DNA from: Pseudomonas fluorescens
GTDB lineage: Bacteria; Pseudomonadota; Gammaproteobacteria; Pseudomonadales; Pseudomonadaceae
Assembly (NCBI RefSeq): GCF_001648775.1
Contig: NZ_LVEJ01000036.1
Coordinates: forward strand, 1-64,000
Direction of reading: 5' to 3'
Length of the DNA stretch: 64,000 nucleotides
The translations under genes were made by a program, and so were the position numbers. The stretch's first letter is position 1. Every line of letters starts with the position of its first letter. Below the pieces are notes generated by a model. The model did not search any database. It was not told the origin of the DNA and was given only the letters and a program-made list of their open reading frames with translations. Of this stretch, positions 45,120-53,930 are shown one piece after another.

Positions 45120-46751
45120 ATGACGCGCTACATATTCGTCACGGGCGGTGTTGTTTCTTCATTGGGGAAAGGCATTGCATCGGCTTCATTGGCGGCCATC
45201 CTGGAGGCGCGGGGACTTAAGGTCACCATGCTGAAGCTGGACCCGTACATCAACGTCGACCCGGGCACGATGAGCCCGTTCCAGCACGGTGAAGTGTTCG
45301 TCACCCACGACGGCGCCGAAACCGACCTGGACCTGGGCCACTACGAGCGGTTCATCCGCACGACCATGACCCAGAACAACAACTTCACCACCGGCCGTGT
45401 CTACGAGCACGTGCTGCGCAAAGAGCGCCGTGGTGACTACCTGGGTGCAACCATCCAGGTGATCCCGCACATCACCGACGAAATCAAGCGCCGCATCATC
45501 AAGGGTGCCGGTGACGCTGACGTGGCAATGGTCGAGATCGGTGGCACCGTCGGTGACATCGAGTCGCAACCGTTCCTCGAAGCCATCCGTCAACTGCGTT
45601 TCGAAGTCGGCGCCAAGCGCGCGATGCTGATGCACCTGACGCTGGTGCCGTACATCGCCACTGCCGGCGAAACCAAAACCAAACCGACTCAGCACTCCGT
45701 CAAGGAACTGCGTTCGATCGGCTTGCAGCCAGACGTGCTGGTGTGCCGTTCCGATCACCCGATCGACATCTCGTCGCGTCGCAAGATCGCCCAGTTCACC
45801 AACGTTGAAGAGCGTGCAGTGATTGCGCTGGAAGACGCCGACACCATCTACAAGATCCCGGGCATCCTGCACTCGCAGGGTCTGGACGATTTCGTCGTTG
45901 AGCGTTTCGGTCTGCAATGCGGTAGCGCTGATCTGTCCGAGTGGGAAGCGGTGGTTGACGCCAAGCTGAACCCGGAGCACGAAGTGACCATCGCCATGGT
46001 CGGCAAGTACATGGAGCTGCTGGACGCCTACAAGTCGCTGATCGAAGCGATGAGCCATGCCGGCATCAGCAACCGCACCAAGGTCAACCTGCGCTATATC
46101 GATTCCGAAGACATCGAGAACCAGGGCACTGCGCTGCTCGAAGGTGTCGACGCGATCCTCGTACCGGGCGGCTTCGGTCTGCGCGGCGTGGAAGGCAAGA
46201 TCACTGCCGTTCAATACGCTCGCGAAAACAAGGTGCCTTACCTGGGTATCTGCCTCGGTATGCAAGTGGCGGTCATCGAGTTCGCCCGTAACGTGATGGG
46301 CTGGAAAGACGCCAACTCCACCGAATTCGATCGCGCCAGCGGCCATCCGGTTGTGGGTCTGATCACCGAGTGGGAAGACGCGACCGGTGCCGTTGAAGTG
46401 CGTACCGAATCGTCCGATCTGGGCGGCACCATGCGCCTCGGCGCTCAGGAATGCCTGCTTGAAGCTGGCTCCAAGGTGCACGACTGCTACGGCAAGGACG
46501 TGATCGTCGAGCGTCACCGTCACCGTTACGAAGTGAACAACAACCTGCTGCCGCAAATCATCGAAGCCGGCCTGAAAATCTCCGGTCGCTCCGCTGACGC
46601 AGCGCTGGTTGAAGTGGTTGAAGCCGCGGATCATCCATGGTTCGTCGCTTGCCAGTTCCACCCAGAGTTCACCTCGACACCACGTGATGGCCATCCGCTG
46701 TTCAGCGGTTTTGTCAAAGCAGCATTGGCTCAACACCAGAAGAAGGCGTAA
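45120..46751 (+). CDS. pyrG: CTP synthase
   Basis: 543 residues. It aminates UTP to CTP with glutamine as donor. The amidoligase domain starts MTRYIFVTGGVVSSLGKGIASASL, with the conserved YINVDPGTMSPFQHGEVFV. The class I glutaminase domain has the nucleophile in LGICLGMQVAVIE and the catalytic histidine-glutamate in QFHPEFTS. The 274-base gap before it holds no gene; a possible start region with GGAGTTGCC lies mid-gap, but no sure promoter was found. It leads kdsA and eno. Confidence 0.98.
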   Translation: MTRYIFVTGGVVSSLGKGIASASLAAILEARGLKVTMLKLDPYINVDPGTMSPFQHGEVFVTHDGAETDLDLGHYERFIRTTMTQNNNFTTGRVYEHVLRKERRGDYLGATIQVIPHITDEIKRRIIKGAGDADVAMVEIGGTVGDIESQPFLEAIRQLRFEVGAKRAMLMHLTLVPYIATAGETKTKPTQHSVKELRSIGLQPDVLVCRSDHPIDISSRRKIAQFTNVEERAVIALEDADTIYKIPGILHSQGLDDFVVERFGLQCGSADLSEWEAVVDAKLNPEHEVTIAMVGKYMELLDAYKSLIEAMSHAGISNRTKVNLRYIDSEDIENQGTALLEGVDAILVPGGFGLRGVEGKITAVQYARENKVPYLGICLGMQVAVIEFARNVMGWKDANSTEFDRASGHPVVGLITEWEDATGAVEVRTESSDLGGTMRLGAQECLLEAGSKVHDCYGKDVIVERHRHRYEVNNNLLPQIIEAGLKISGRSADAALVEVVEAADHPWFVACQFHPEFTSTPRDGHPLFSGFVKAALAQHQKKA

Positions 46752-46756
46752 CCCCG

Positions 46757-47602
46757 ATGGCACAGAAGATCATCCGCGTCGGCGACATCGAGATTGCCAA
46801 CGACAAACCCATGGTGCTGTTCGGCGGCATGAACGTGCTGGAAAGCCGTGACATGGCCATGCAGGTTTGCGAAGAGTACGTGAAGGTCACCGAAAAACTC
46901 GGTATCCCTTACGTGTTCAAGGCCAGTTTCGACAAGGCCAACCGTTCTTCTGTGACCTCTTATCGCGGTCCTGGCCTGGAAGAGGGCATGCGCATCTTCC
47001 AGGACATCAAACAAGCCTTCGGCGTACCGATCATCACCGACGTCCACGAGCCTGATCAGGCCGCGGTCGTCGCTGAGGTCTGCGACATCATTCAACTGCC
47101 GGCCTTCCTGTCGCGCCAGACCGATCTGGTCGTCGCGATGGCCAAGACCAACGCAGTGATCAATATCAAGAAAGCCCAGTTCCTCGCGCCTCAGGAAATG
47201 AAACACATCCTGAACAAGTGCGTGGAAGCGGGTAACGATCAACTGATCCTCTGTGAGCGTGGTTCGAGCTTCGGCTACAACAACCTCGTGGTCGACATGC
47301 TCGGCTTCGGCATCATGAAGCAGTTCGAGTACCCGGTATTCTTCGACGTGACCCACGCGCTGCAAATGCCGGGGGGGCGCGCCGACTCCGCTGGCGGTCG
47401 CCGTGCCCAGGTTCTGGATCTGGCCAAGGCCGGCATGAGCCAGGCGCTGGCGGGTCTGTTCCTCGAAGCGCACCCGGATCCGGACAACGCTAAATGCGAC
47501 GGCCCTTGCGCCTTGCGTCTGGACAAACTGGAGCCTTTCCTGGCCCAGCTCAAAGCGTTGGACGAACTGGTTAAGAGTTTTCCGACGGTAGAAACCGCGT
47601 AA
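46757..47602 (+). CDS. kdsA: 3-deoxy-8-phosphooctulonate synthase (KDO-8-P synthase)
   Basis: 281 residues, TIM barrel. It condenses arabinose 5-phosphate and phosphoenolpyruvate to KDO 8-phosphate for lipopolysaccharide inner core. Family motifs include FKASFDKANRSSVTSYRGPG and ERGSSFGYNNLVVDM. It starts five bases after pyrG, so it is likely co-transcribed. Confidence 0.97.
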   Translation: MAQKIIRVGDIEIANDKPMVLFGGMNVLESRDMAMQVCEEYVKVTEKLGIPYVFKASFDKANRSSVTSYRGPGLEEGMRIFQDIKQAFGVPIITDVHEPDQAAVVAEVCDIIQLPAFLSRQTDLVVAMAKTNAVINIKKAQFLAPQEMKHILNKCVEAGNDQLILCERGSSFGYNNLVVDMLGFGIMKQFEYPVFFDVTHALQMPGGRADSAGGRRAQVLDLAKAGMSQALAGLFLEAHPDPDNAKCDGPCALRLDKLEPFLAQLKALDELVKSFPTVETA

Positions 47603-47637
47603 ACCTCAATTCTCCGGTAAAGTACCGCACGATTTGT

Positions 47638-47661
47638 CGCTCATGCCCTCGGGCATGAGCG
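47638..47661. repeat. Perfect 24-base palindrome between kdsA and eno
   Basis: CGCTCATGCCC and GGGCATGAGCG are exact inverses around a two-base centre. No T run follows, so an intrinsic terminator is less likely than an operator or an RNA hairpin in the eno leader. It lies 99 bases before the eno start. Confidence 0.7.
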
Positions 47662-47759
47662 TTATCGTCTGCAAGTCTGCCCGCTGCACACCCCTTGCCG
47701 ACGGTAAAAAGATTTCCTCTAGCTGCGTCGTTTTCGTCAACTTTGGAGTGTTTACAACA

Positions 47760-49049
47760 ATGGCAAAAATCGTCGACATCAAAGGTCGTGAAGTTCTCGA
47801 CTCCCGTGGCAATCCCACCGTGGAAGCGGACGTGCTTCTCGACAACGGCATCATCGGCAGCGCGTGCGCGCCGTCCGGTGCATCCACTGGCTCGCGTGAA
47901 GCGCTCGAGCTGCGTGATGGCGACAAGAGCCGTTACCTGGGCAAGGGCGTGCTCAAAGCGGTAGCCAACATCAACGGTCCGATCCGCGATCTGCTGCTGG
48001 GCTCCGACCCAAGCGACCAGAAAGCCCTGGATCACGCGATGATCAAGCTCGACGGTACTGAAAACAAAGCGACCCTGGGCGCCAACGCCATCCTCGCTGT
48101 GTCCCTGGCTGCGGCCAAGGCTGCTGCACAGGACCAGGACCTGCCGCTGTACGCACACATCGCCAACCTCAACGGCACGCCGGGTGTTTACTCGATGCCG
48201 GTGCCGATGATGAACATCATCAACGGTGGCGAGCATGCCGATAACAACGTCGACATCCAGGAATTCATGGTGCAGCCGGTTGGCGCCAAGTCGTTCTCGG
48301 AAGGTCTGCGCATGGGCACCGAGATTTTCCATCACTTGAAAGCTGTGCTGAAGGCCCGTGGCCTGAGCACTGCCGTTGGCGACGAAGGCGGTTTCGCACC
48401 GAACCTGGCGTCCAACGAAGACGCACTGAAAGTGATCTCCGAAGCTGTGGCCAATGCCGGTTACAAGCTGGGCACCGACGTGACCCTGGCGCTGGACTGC
48501 GCGGCCAGCGAATTCTACGAAGACGGCAAGTACAACCTGTCCGGCGAAGGCCAGGTGTTCACTGCTGAAGGTTTTGCTGACTACCTGAAAGGCCTGACAG
48601 AACGTTATCCGATCATCTCGATCGAAGACGGTCTGGACGAGTCCGACTGGGCTGGCTGGAAGATCCTCACCGACAAGATCGGCGAGAAGGTTCAACTGGT
48701 CGGCGACGACCTGTTCGTGACCAACACCAAGATCCTGAAAGAGGGCATCGATAAAAATATCGCCAACTCGATCCTGATCAAGTTCAACCAGATCGGCACC
48801 CTGACCGAAACCCTGGAAGCCATCCAGATGGCCAAGGCTGCCGGTTACACTGCAGTGATCTCGCACCGTTCGGGCGAAACCGAAGATTCGACCATTGCCG
48901 ACCTGGCGGTGGGTACTTCGGCTGGCCAGATCAAGACCGGTTCGCTGTGCCGTTCCGACCGCGTTTCCAAGTACAACCAACTGCTGCGTATCGAAGAGCA
49001 GTTGAATGGCAAGGCCAAGTACAACGGTCGCAGCGAGTTCCGCGGCTAA
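47760..49049 (+). CDS. eno: Enolase
   Basis: 429 residues. Enolase converts 2-phosphoglycerate to phosphoenolpyruvate and is also a component of the RNA degradosome in gammaproteobacteria. Motifs: SGASTGSREALELRD near residue 42, SIEDGLDESDWAGW, the catalytic lysine in SILIKFNQIGTLTET and SHRSGETEDSTIADLAV. The ATG at 47760 follows GGAG by about 10 bases. The earlier frame start is not supported by the family N terminus (MAKIVDIKGREVLDSRG). Confidence 0.98.
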   Translation: MAKIVDIKGREVLDSRGNPTVEADVLLDNGIIGSACAPSGASTGSREALELRDGDKSRYLGKGVLKAVANINGPIRDLLLGSDPSDQKALDHAMIKLDGTENKATLGANAILAVSLAAAKAAAQDQDLPLYAHIANLNGTPGVYSMPVPMMNIINGGEHADNNVDIQEFMVQPVGAKSFSEGLRMGTEIFHHLKAVLKARGLSTAVGDEGGFAPNLASNEDALKVISEAVANAGYKLGTDVTLALDCAASEFYEDGKYNLSGEGQVFTAEGFADYLKGLTERYPIISIEDGLDESDWAGWKILTDKIGEKVQLVGDDLFVTNTKILKEGIDKNIANSILIKFNQIGTLTETLEAIQMAKAAGYTAVISHRSGETEDSTIADLAVGTSAGQIKTGSLCRSDRVSKYNQLLRIEEQLNGKAKYNGRSEFRG

Positions 49050-49130
49050 GTACAAACTGATGGAAGGACACCGGATTGTGTCGAAAAAGTCGTGACAGCG
49101 ATGGATTTGCCACTAATCTGATGCCTTAAC

Positions 49131-49162
49131 AGCACAAGCCTGGGTCTTCCAGGCTTCGTGCT
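49131..49162 (+). terminator. Hairpin after eno
   Basis: AGCACAAGCCTGG pairs with CCAGGCTTCGTGCT with one bulged base, around a five-base loop. There is no run of T residues after it, so it may pause or protect the eno message more than stop it. Confidence 0.55.
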
Positions 49163-49220
49163 ATCAGATGCTTCAAAGTTTTGGCGTGGCTGTCTTTTTT
49201 CACTGGATACCTGATATTCG

Positions 49221-49499
49221 ATGCGCAGTCCTTACTGGTTGTTTCTCGTTTTGCTCTTGCTGCTGGCCGGTCTGCAGTACCGCCTGTGGGTGGGCAATGG
49301 CAGTCTGGCGCAGGTCGCCGAGCTGAATCAGCAGATTGCTGATCAACACGCCGAGAACGAAGGTTTGCTGGAGCGCAACCGGGTGATGGACGCTGAAGTC
49401 AGTGAGTTGAAGAAGGGTATGGAGACCGTTGAAGAGCGGGCTCGTCACGAACTGGGCATGGTCAAGGACGGCGAAACCCTTTACCAGTTGGCCCAATGA
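49221..49499 (+). CDS. ftsB: Cell division protein FtsB
   Basis: 92 residues, a bitopic membrane protein. A membrane segment (YWLFLVLLLLLAGLQYRLWVG) is followed by a coiled coil with hydrophobic heptads (LAQVAELNQQIADQHAENEGLLERN). FtsB joins FtsL and FtsQ in the divisome and helps activate FtsWI. It overlaps ispD by four bases, the conserved eno-ftsB-ispD order. Confidence 0.95.
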   Translation: MRSPYWLFLVLLLLLAGLQYRLWVGNGSLAQVAELNQQIADQHAENEGLLERNRVMDAEVSELKKGMETVEERARHELGMVKDGETLYQLAQ

Positions 49500-50203
49500 T
49501 CAATTCCCTGCCGGCCTTCTGGGCCGTGATTCCTGCCGCGGGCGTCGGTGCCCGAATGGCCGCGGACCGTCCCAAGCAATACTTGCAACTGGGCGGGCGC
49601 ACAATTCTCGAACACAGCCTCGGCTGTTTCCTCGATCACCCAAGCCTCAAGGGTTTGGTGGTCAGTCTTGCGGTTGATGATCCTTACTGGCCGAACCTGG
49701 CCTGCGCGGGCGACTCGCGCATTCAGCGGGTTGAAGGCGGGACCGAGCGTTCTGGCTCGGTGCTCAATGCCTTGCTGCACTTGCATGCACAGGGTGCCGA
49801 TGATGACGACTGGGTGCTGGTGCACGATGCGGCACGGCCGAATCTGAGTCGCGATGATCTCGACAGGTTACTGGATGAACTGGCGGATGATCCGGTCGGT
49901 GGTTTGCTCGCAGTGCCGGCGCGCGACACGTTGAAGCGGGTCGACAAGCACGGGCGTGTGGTTGAAACCGTGGATCGCAGTGTGATCTGGCAGGCGTACA
50001 CGCCGCAGATGTTCCGCCTCGGTGCGTTGCACCGGGCGTTGGCGGACAGTCTGGTCGCTGAGGCGCTGATTACTGATGAAGCTTCGGCGATGGAGTGGGC
50101 CGGGTTGGCGCCGCGCCTGATTGAAGGGCGAGCGGATAATCTCAAGGTCACGCGACCGGAAGATTTGGAATGGTTGCGTCAGCGTTGGGCTAATCGCCGC
50201 TGA
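49496..50203 (+). CDS. ispD: 2-C-methyl-D-erythritol 4-phosphate cytidylyltransferase
   Basis: 235 residues, MEP isoprenoid pathway. It forms CDP-methylerythritol from CTP. The N-terminal CTP-binding motif is PAAGVGARMAADRPKQYLQLGGRTILEHSL, with the later HDAARPNLS and substrate-site TPQMFR. The start overlaps ftsB. ispF, which acts two steps later, is about 3 kb further downstream and not in the same unit. Confidence 0.96.
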   Translation: MINSLPAFWAVIPAAGVGARMAADRPKQYLQLGGRTILEHSLGCFLDHPSLKGLVVSLAVDDPYWPNLACAGDSRIQRVEGGTERSGSVLNALLHLHAQGADDDDWVLVHDAARPNLSRDDLDRLLDELADDPVGGLLAVPARDTLKRVDKHGRVVETVDRSVIWQAYTPQMFRLGALHRALADSLVAEALITDEASAMEWAGLAPRLIEGRADNLKVTRPEDLEWLRQRWANRR

Positions 50204-50223
50204 GTGCTGTGTTGCCTATTCCG

Positions 50224-50324
50224 CCGCCTTCGCGAGCAAGCTCGCTCCCACATTTGATTTGCGCCTGACACCCAATGTGCATTCACTGCGGGCCCCTGTG
50301 GGAGCGAGCTTGCTCGCGAAAGCG
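50224..50324. repeat. Two REP sequences in opposed orientation
   Basis: CGCCTTCGCGAGCAAGCTCGCTCCCAC ends at 50251, and GTGGGAGCGAGCTTGCTCGCGAAAGCG starts at 50298. As at 12811-12878, the GTGGGAG ends face inward, opposite to the usual REPIN. They lie between the convergent ends of ispD and the LysR gene. Confidence 0.85.
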
Positions 50325-50345
50325 GCTACTCAGACACCGCGTGAG

Positions 50346-51242
50346 TTACCCGCGATACTCCGGCCGCTCAGCCAACCCTTCCTTCAAAAAATCCACCAAC
50401 TTGCGCACCTTCGGCGACAAATGCCGCTGCTGCGGATACAACGCCCACACCGCCGTATTCGGCGGCTGATGCGCCTCCAACAGCGAAATCAGCGCGCCAC
50501 TGTGCAAATGCTCGAGCACGTAATAATCCGGCAACTGACACAACCCGACCCCTTGCAAAGCCGCGTCCAGTACCGCTTGCCCACTGTTGCAGCGCCAGTT
50601 TCCCTGCACTCGCTGGGAAAACTCCCGCCCGTTTTGCTCAAGCTGCCAGATGTCCGAGCTGCCGATCAGGCAATTGTGTCGGCTCAGTTCCGACAAACTG
50701 TGTGGGCGACCATACCGCTCAAGGTAGGAAGGTGACGCGCAGAGAAACATTCGTCGCGGCGCCAAGCGGGTTGCGACCAGTCGCGAATCCTGCAAGCGGC
50801 CCAGTCGAATCGCCAGATCCAACCCTTCATGCACCAGATCGAGTTGGCGATTGCTCAGCTCGATATCAATGCGCAATTGTGGATACAGCCCCATGAATCG
50901 CGTCACCAGCGGCACGATAAAACGTTCGCCATATGCCACAGCGCAGGTCATGCGCAGCATGCCTTTGGGTTCGCTGGTCAGATCGCCAACTGCACGCAGC
51001 GCTTCCTCGCGACCATCCTGCAAACGTTGGCAATGCTGGAGGAAAGTCTGACCAGCCTCGGTCAGCGTCACTCGGCGAGTACTGCGATAGAGCAGGCGCG
51101 TCTGCAAACGCTCTTCCAGTCGTACGATTTGTCGACTGACGTGGGAGGAAGAGACGCCAAGGCGTTCGGCCGCAGCGGTAAATTGACTGCACTCGGCGAC
51201 GGCGACGAACTCGTCGATGCCTTCCCAGCGATTTTCGGACAT
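50346..51242 (-). CDS. LysR family transcriptional regulator
   Basis: 298 residues. The N-terminal winged helix-turn-helix reads FVAVAECSQFTAAAERLGVSSSHVSRQIVRLEERLQTRLL (residues 12-51) and the rest is an effector-binding domain. It is divergent from frmA with a 117-base gap, so it may regulate the formaldehyde genes, or itself; this is inferred from position only. The N-terminal segment SSSHVSRQIVRLE is typical of the CrgA/PA-type subgroup. The ligand is unknown. Confidence 0.9.
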   Translation of the reverse strand: MSENRWEGIDEFVAVAECSQFTAAAERLGVSSSHVSRQIVRLEERLQTRLLYRSTRRVTLTEAGQTFLQHCQRLQDGREEALRAVGDLTSEPKGMLRMTCAVAYGERFIVPLVTRFMGLYPQLRIDIELSNRQLDLVHEGLDLAIRLGRLQDSRLVATRLAPRRMFLCASPSYLERYGRPHSLSELSRHNCLIGSSDIWQLEQNGREFSQRVQGNWRCNSGQAVLDAALQGVGLCQLPDYYVLEHLHSGALISLLEAHQPPNTAVWALYPQQRHLSPKVRKLVDFLKEGLAERPEYRG

Positions 51243-51359
51243 CAGGATTATCCCTGTACGGCAATAATGTTTTGCTTTTGTCCGGATTATTCATCAGTTG
51301 GCGTTGAACTACACTGGCCGTCTGGTTTTTTTATTCAATGGATTCACTGGAGAGTCAGC

Positions 51360-52472
51360 ATGATCAAGTCGCGCGCCGCCGTTGCCTTCGAGGCCAAGAA
51401 GCCGCTGGAAATCGTAGAAGTCGATGTCGCCATGCCCAAGGCCGGTGAAGTATTGCTGCGCGTGGTGGCTTCCGGGGTTTGCCACACGGACGCCTACACC
51501 CTGTCCGGCGCTGATCCGGAAGGCATCTTTCCGTCGATCCTCGGCCATGAAGGCGGCGCCATCGTTGAAGCGATCGGCGAGGGCGTGACTTCGGTTGCCG
51601 TTGGCGATCACGTGATTCCGCTGTACACCCCGGAATGCGGCCAGTGCAAATTCTGCAAGTCGGGCAAGACCAACCTGTGTCAGGCGATTCGCGCCACTCA
51701 GGGTAAAGGTTTGATGCCGGACGGCACTTCGCGTTTTTCCTACAAGGGCGAAACGATTTTCCACTACATGGGCACGTCGACGTTCTCGGAATACACCGTG
51801 CTGCCGGAAATTTCCGTGGCCAAGATCTCCAAGGATGCGCCACTGGAAAAGGTCTGCCTGCTCGGTTGCGGCGTCACCACCGGCATCGGTGCCGTGCTCA
51901 ACACCGCCAAAGTCAAGCCGGGTGACACCGTTGCCATCTTCGGTCTGGGCGGCATCGGTCTGTCGGCGGTGATCGGCGCTGTTAAGGCCAAGGCTGCGCG
52001 CATCATCGCCATCGACATCAACCCGGCCAAGTTCGAGATCGCCAAACAACTCGGCGCCACCGACTGCGTGAACCCGAAAGACTTCGATCGTCCGATCCAG
52101 GAAGTGATCGTCGACATGACCGATGGCGGCGTCGACTTCTCCTTCGAATGCATCGGCAACGTGCAACTGATGCGCGCCGCACTTGAGTGCTGCCACAAAG
52201 GTTGGGGCGAGTCGGTAATCATCGGCGTCGCCGGTGCTGGTCAGGAAATCGCCACCCGTCCATTCCAGTTGGTCACCGGTCGCGTCTGGCGCGGTTCGGC
52301 ATTCGGCGGCGTACGCGGTCGTACCGAGTTGCCAAGCTATGTCGACATGGCGCAAAGCGGCGAGATCCCGCTGGATACGTTCATCACCCACACCATGGGC
52401 CTGGAAGACATCAACAAAGCGTTCGACCTGATGCACGAAGGCAAAAGCATCCGTACCGTCATTCATTTCTAA
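51360..52472 (+). CDS. frmA: S-(hydroxymethyl)glutathione dehydrogenase / class III alcohol dehydrogenase
   Basis: 370 residues. It oxidises S-hydroxymethylglutathione to S-formylglutathione with NAD+ during formaldehyde detoxification, and can also reduce S-nitrosoglutathione. Catalytic zinc ligands are in GVCHTDAY and LGHEGGAIV; the structural zinc is bound by CGQCKFCKSGKTNLC. The Rossmann motif is GLGGIGLSAVIG. Also called adhC. The product is hydrolysed by FghA, encoded next. Confidence 0.96.
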   Translation: MIKSRAAVAFEAKKPLEIVEVDVAMPKAGEVLLRVVASGVCHTDAYTLSGADPEGIFPSILGHEGGAIVEAIGEGVTSVAVGDHVIPLYTPECGQCKFCKSGKTNLCQAIRATQGKGLMPDGTSRFSYKGETIFHYMGTSTFSEYTVLPEISVAKISKDAPLEKVCLLGCGVTTGIGAVLNTAKVKPGDTVAIFGLGGIGLSAVIGAVKAKAARIIAIDINPAKFEIAKQLGATDCVNPKDFDRPIQEVIVDMTDGGVDFSFECIGNVQLMRAALECCHKGWGESVIIGVAGAGQEIATRPFQLVTGRVWRGSAFGGVRGRTELPSYVDMAQSGEIPLDTFITHTMGLEDINKAFDLMHEGKSIRTVIHF

Positions 52473-52480
52473 ACGCAGCC

Positions 52481-52550
52481 CAAGCGGCAAGCTTCAAGCT
52501 CCAGGTCAGGGCGCTTTTGCCTTTTCTTGACGCTCGAAGCTTGCCACTTG
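52481..52550. repeat. Inverted repeat between frmA and fghA
   Basis: CAAGCGGCAAGCTTCAAGCT at 52481-52500 and the near inverse CGCTCGAAGCTTGCCACTTG at 52531-52550 pair with a few mismatches. The arms recall the AGCTTGAAGCTTGCCGC repeat family found between genes in Pseudomonas and differ from the REP family used elsewhere in this window. It could partly uncouple fghA from frmA. Confidence 0.7.
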
Positions 52551-52566
52551 CAGCTGGGAGAATCCC

Positions 52567-53412
52567 ATGAATCTGGAAAACATCTCCTGTCAGAAGAGTT
52601 TCGGCGGTTGGCACAAGCGCTATCGCCATCGCTCCGACGTGCTCGGTTGCGACATGGTGTTCGCCGTGTACCTGCCACCACAGGCAGAGCAGGGCGGCAA
52701 GCTGCCGGTGCTGTATTGGTTGTCCGGCCTGACCTGCACCGACGAGAACTTCATGCAGAAGGCCGGCGCGATGCGCATGGCTGCCGAGCTTGGGTTGATC
52801 ATCGTTGCGCCGGATACCAGCCCACGTGGCCCGGATGTGCCGGGCGATCCGGATGGCGCGTGGGATTTCGGTCTCGGTGCCGGCTTCTATCTGAATGCCA
52901 CGCAGGAACCGTGGTCGCGCCACTATCGGATGCATGACTATGTCGTGCAGGAATTGCCTTCACTGGTTGAAGCGCATTTCCCGGCATCGGACAAACGCAG
53001 CATCAGTGGCCACTCCATGGGCGGCCATGGTGCGTTGATTTGTGCGTTGCGAAACCCGGGGCGCTATCAATCGGTGTCGGCGTTTTCGCCAATCAACAAC
53101 CCGATGGATTGCCCATGGGGCCAAAAAGCGTTTTCCCGTTTCCTCGGCGAAGACCGTTCGAAATGGAAGGAGTGGGATGCCTGTGCACTGATTGCCGAGG
53201 CGGACGAAAAACTGCCGCTGCTGGTTGATCAAGGTGACCGCGACGACTTCCTCGCCACCCAACTCAAACCCGAAGCCCTGCAACAAGCGGCAAAACAAGC
53301 GGGCCATCCGCTGACGTTGCGCCTGCAACCGGGCTACGACCACAGCTATTTCTTCATCTCAAGCTTCATAGACGACCACTTGCAGCATCACGCACGCGCC
53401 CTCAAGGCCTAA
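52567..53412 (+). CDS. fghA: S-formylglutathione hydrolase
   Basis: 281 residues, alpha/beta hydrolase (esterase D family). It splits S-formylglutathione to formate and glutathione, the second step after FrmA. The nucleophile serine is in GHSMGGHGALI near residue 148; LVDQGDRDDFL and GYDHSYFFI hold the catalytic aspartate and histidine. Start MNLENISCQKSFGGWHKRY is family-like. A terminator-like hairpin follows at the start of ispF. Confidence 0.95.
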   Translation: MNLENISCQKSFGGWHKRYRHRSDVLGCDMVFAVYLPPQAEQGGKLPVLYWLSGLTCTDENFMQKAGAMRMAAELGLIIVAPDTSPRGPDVPGDPDGAWDFGLGAGFYLNATQEPWSRHYRMHDYVVQELPSLVEAHFPASDKRSISGHSMGGHGALICALRNPGRYQSVSAFSPINNPMDCPWGQKAFSRFLGEDRSKWKEWDACALIAEADEKLPLLVDQGDRDDFLATQLKPEALQQAAKQAGHPLTLRLQPGYDHSYFFISSFIDDHLQHHARALKA

Positions 53413-53425
53413 TGCAGGTAGAATC

Positions 53426-53456
53426 ACGCCCTGACAAAAATCGGGGCGTTTTTTTT
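53426..53456 (+). terminator. Terminator-like hairpin ending at the ispF start codon
   Basis: ACGCCC and GGGCGT pair around a 12-base loop and are followed at once by a run of eight T residues that ends exactly at the ispF ATG. It resembles a rho-independent terminator for frmA-fghA. It also contains the only GGGG that could serve as the ispF ribosome site. Confidence 0.65.
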
Positions 53457-53930
53457 ATGCGTATTGGCCACGGCTATGATGTGCACCGTTTCGCTGAAGG
53501 CGATTTCATTACTCTGGGCGGCGTGCGTATCGCACACAGCTTCGGGCTGCTCGCTCATTCCGACGGTGACGTCCTGCTGCACGCCTTGAGCGATGCCTTG
53601 CTCGGCGCTGCGGCGCTGGGTGATATCGGCAAACACTTCCCGGACACCGACCCGCAATTCAAGGGCGCCGACAGCCGCGCGCTGCTGCGTCATGTCGTCG
53701 CGCTGATTCACGCCAAAGGCTGGAAAGTCGGCAACGTCGACAACACCATCGTTGCCCAGGCGCCAAAAATGGCGCCGCATATCGAATCGATGCGCGCGCT
53801 GATCGCGGCGGATCTTCAAGTTGAGTTGGATCAAGTGAACGTGAAAGCTACCACCACCGAAAAGCTCGGCTTTGTCGGTCGCGAAGAAGGCATCGCCGTG
53901 CACTCCGTTGCCTTGTTGCTGCGCGCATGA
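53457..53930 (+). CDS. ispF: 2-C-methyl-D-erythritol 2,4-cyclodiphosphate synthase
   Basis: 157 residues, trimer. It cyclises CDP-methylerythritol phosphate in the MEP pathway. Zinc ligands are in IGHGYDVHRF (D8 and H10) and HSDGDVLLHALSDA (H42), and the CDP-site TTTEKLGFVGREEGIAV is present. The ATG at 53457 follows a T run with a weak ribosome site. The stop overlaps truD by four bases. ispD is coded 3.3 kb upstream, separated by other genes. Confidence 0.96.
   Translation: MRIGHGYDVHRFAEGDFITLGGVRIAHSFGLLAHSDGDVLLHALSDALLGAAALGDIGKHFPDTDPQFKGADSRALLRHVVALIHAKGWKVGNVDNTIVAQAPKMAPHIESMRALIAADLQVELDQVNVKATTTEKLGFVGREEGIAVHSVALLLRA

Noticed and set aside
45038..45220. 60-residue frame at the start of pyrG
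   Set aside because: It overlaps pyrG in another frame with no ribosome site.
45186..46763. 525-residue frame opposite pyrG
   Set aside because: Shadow of pyrG; no domain or start signal.
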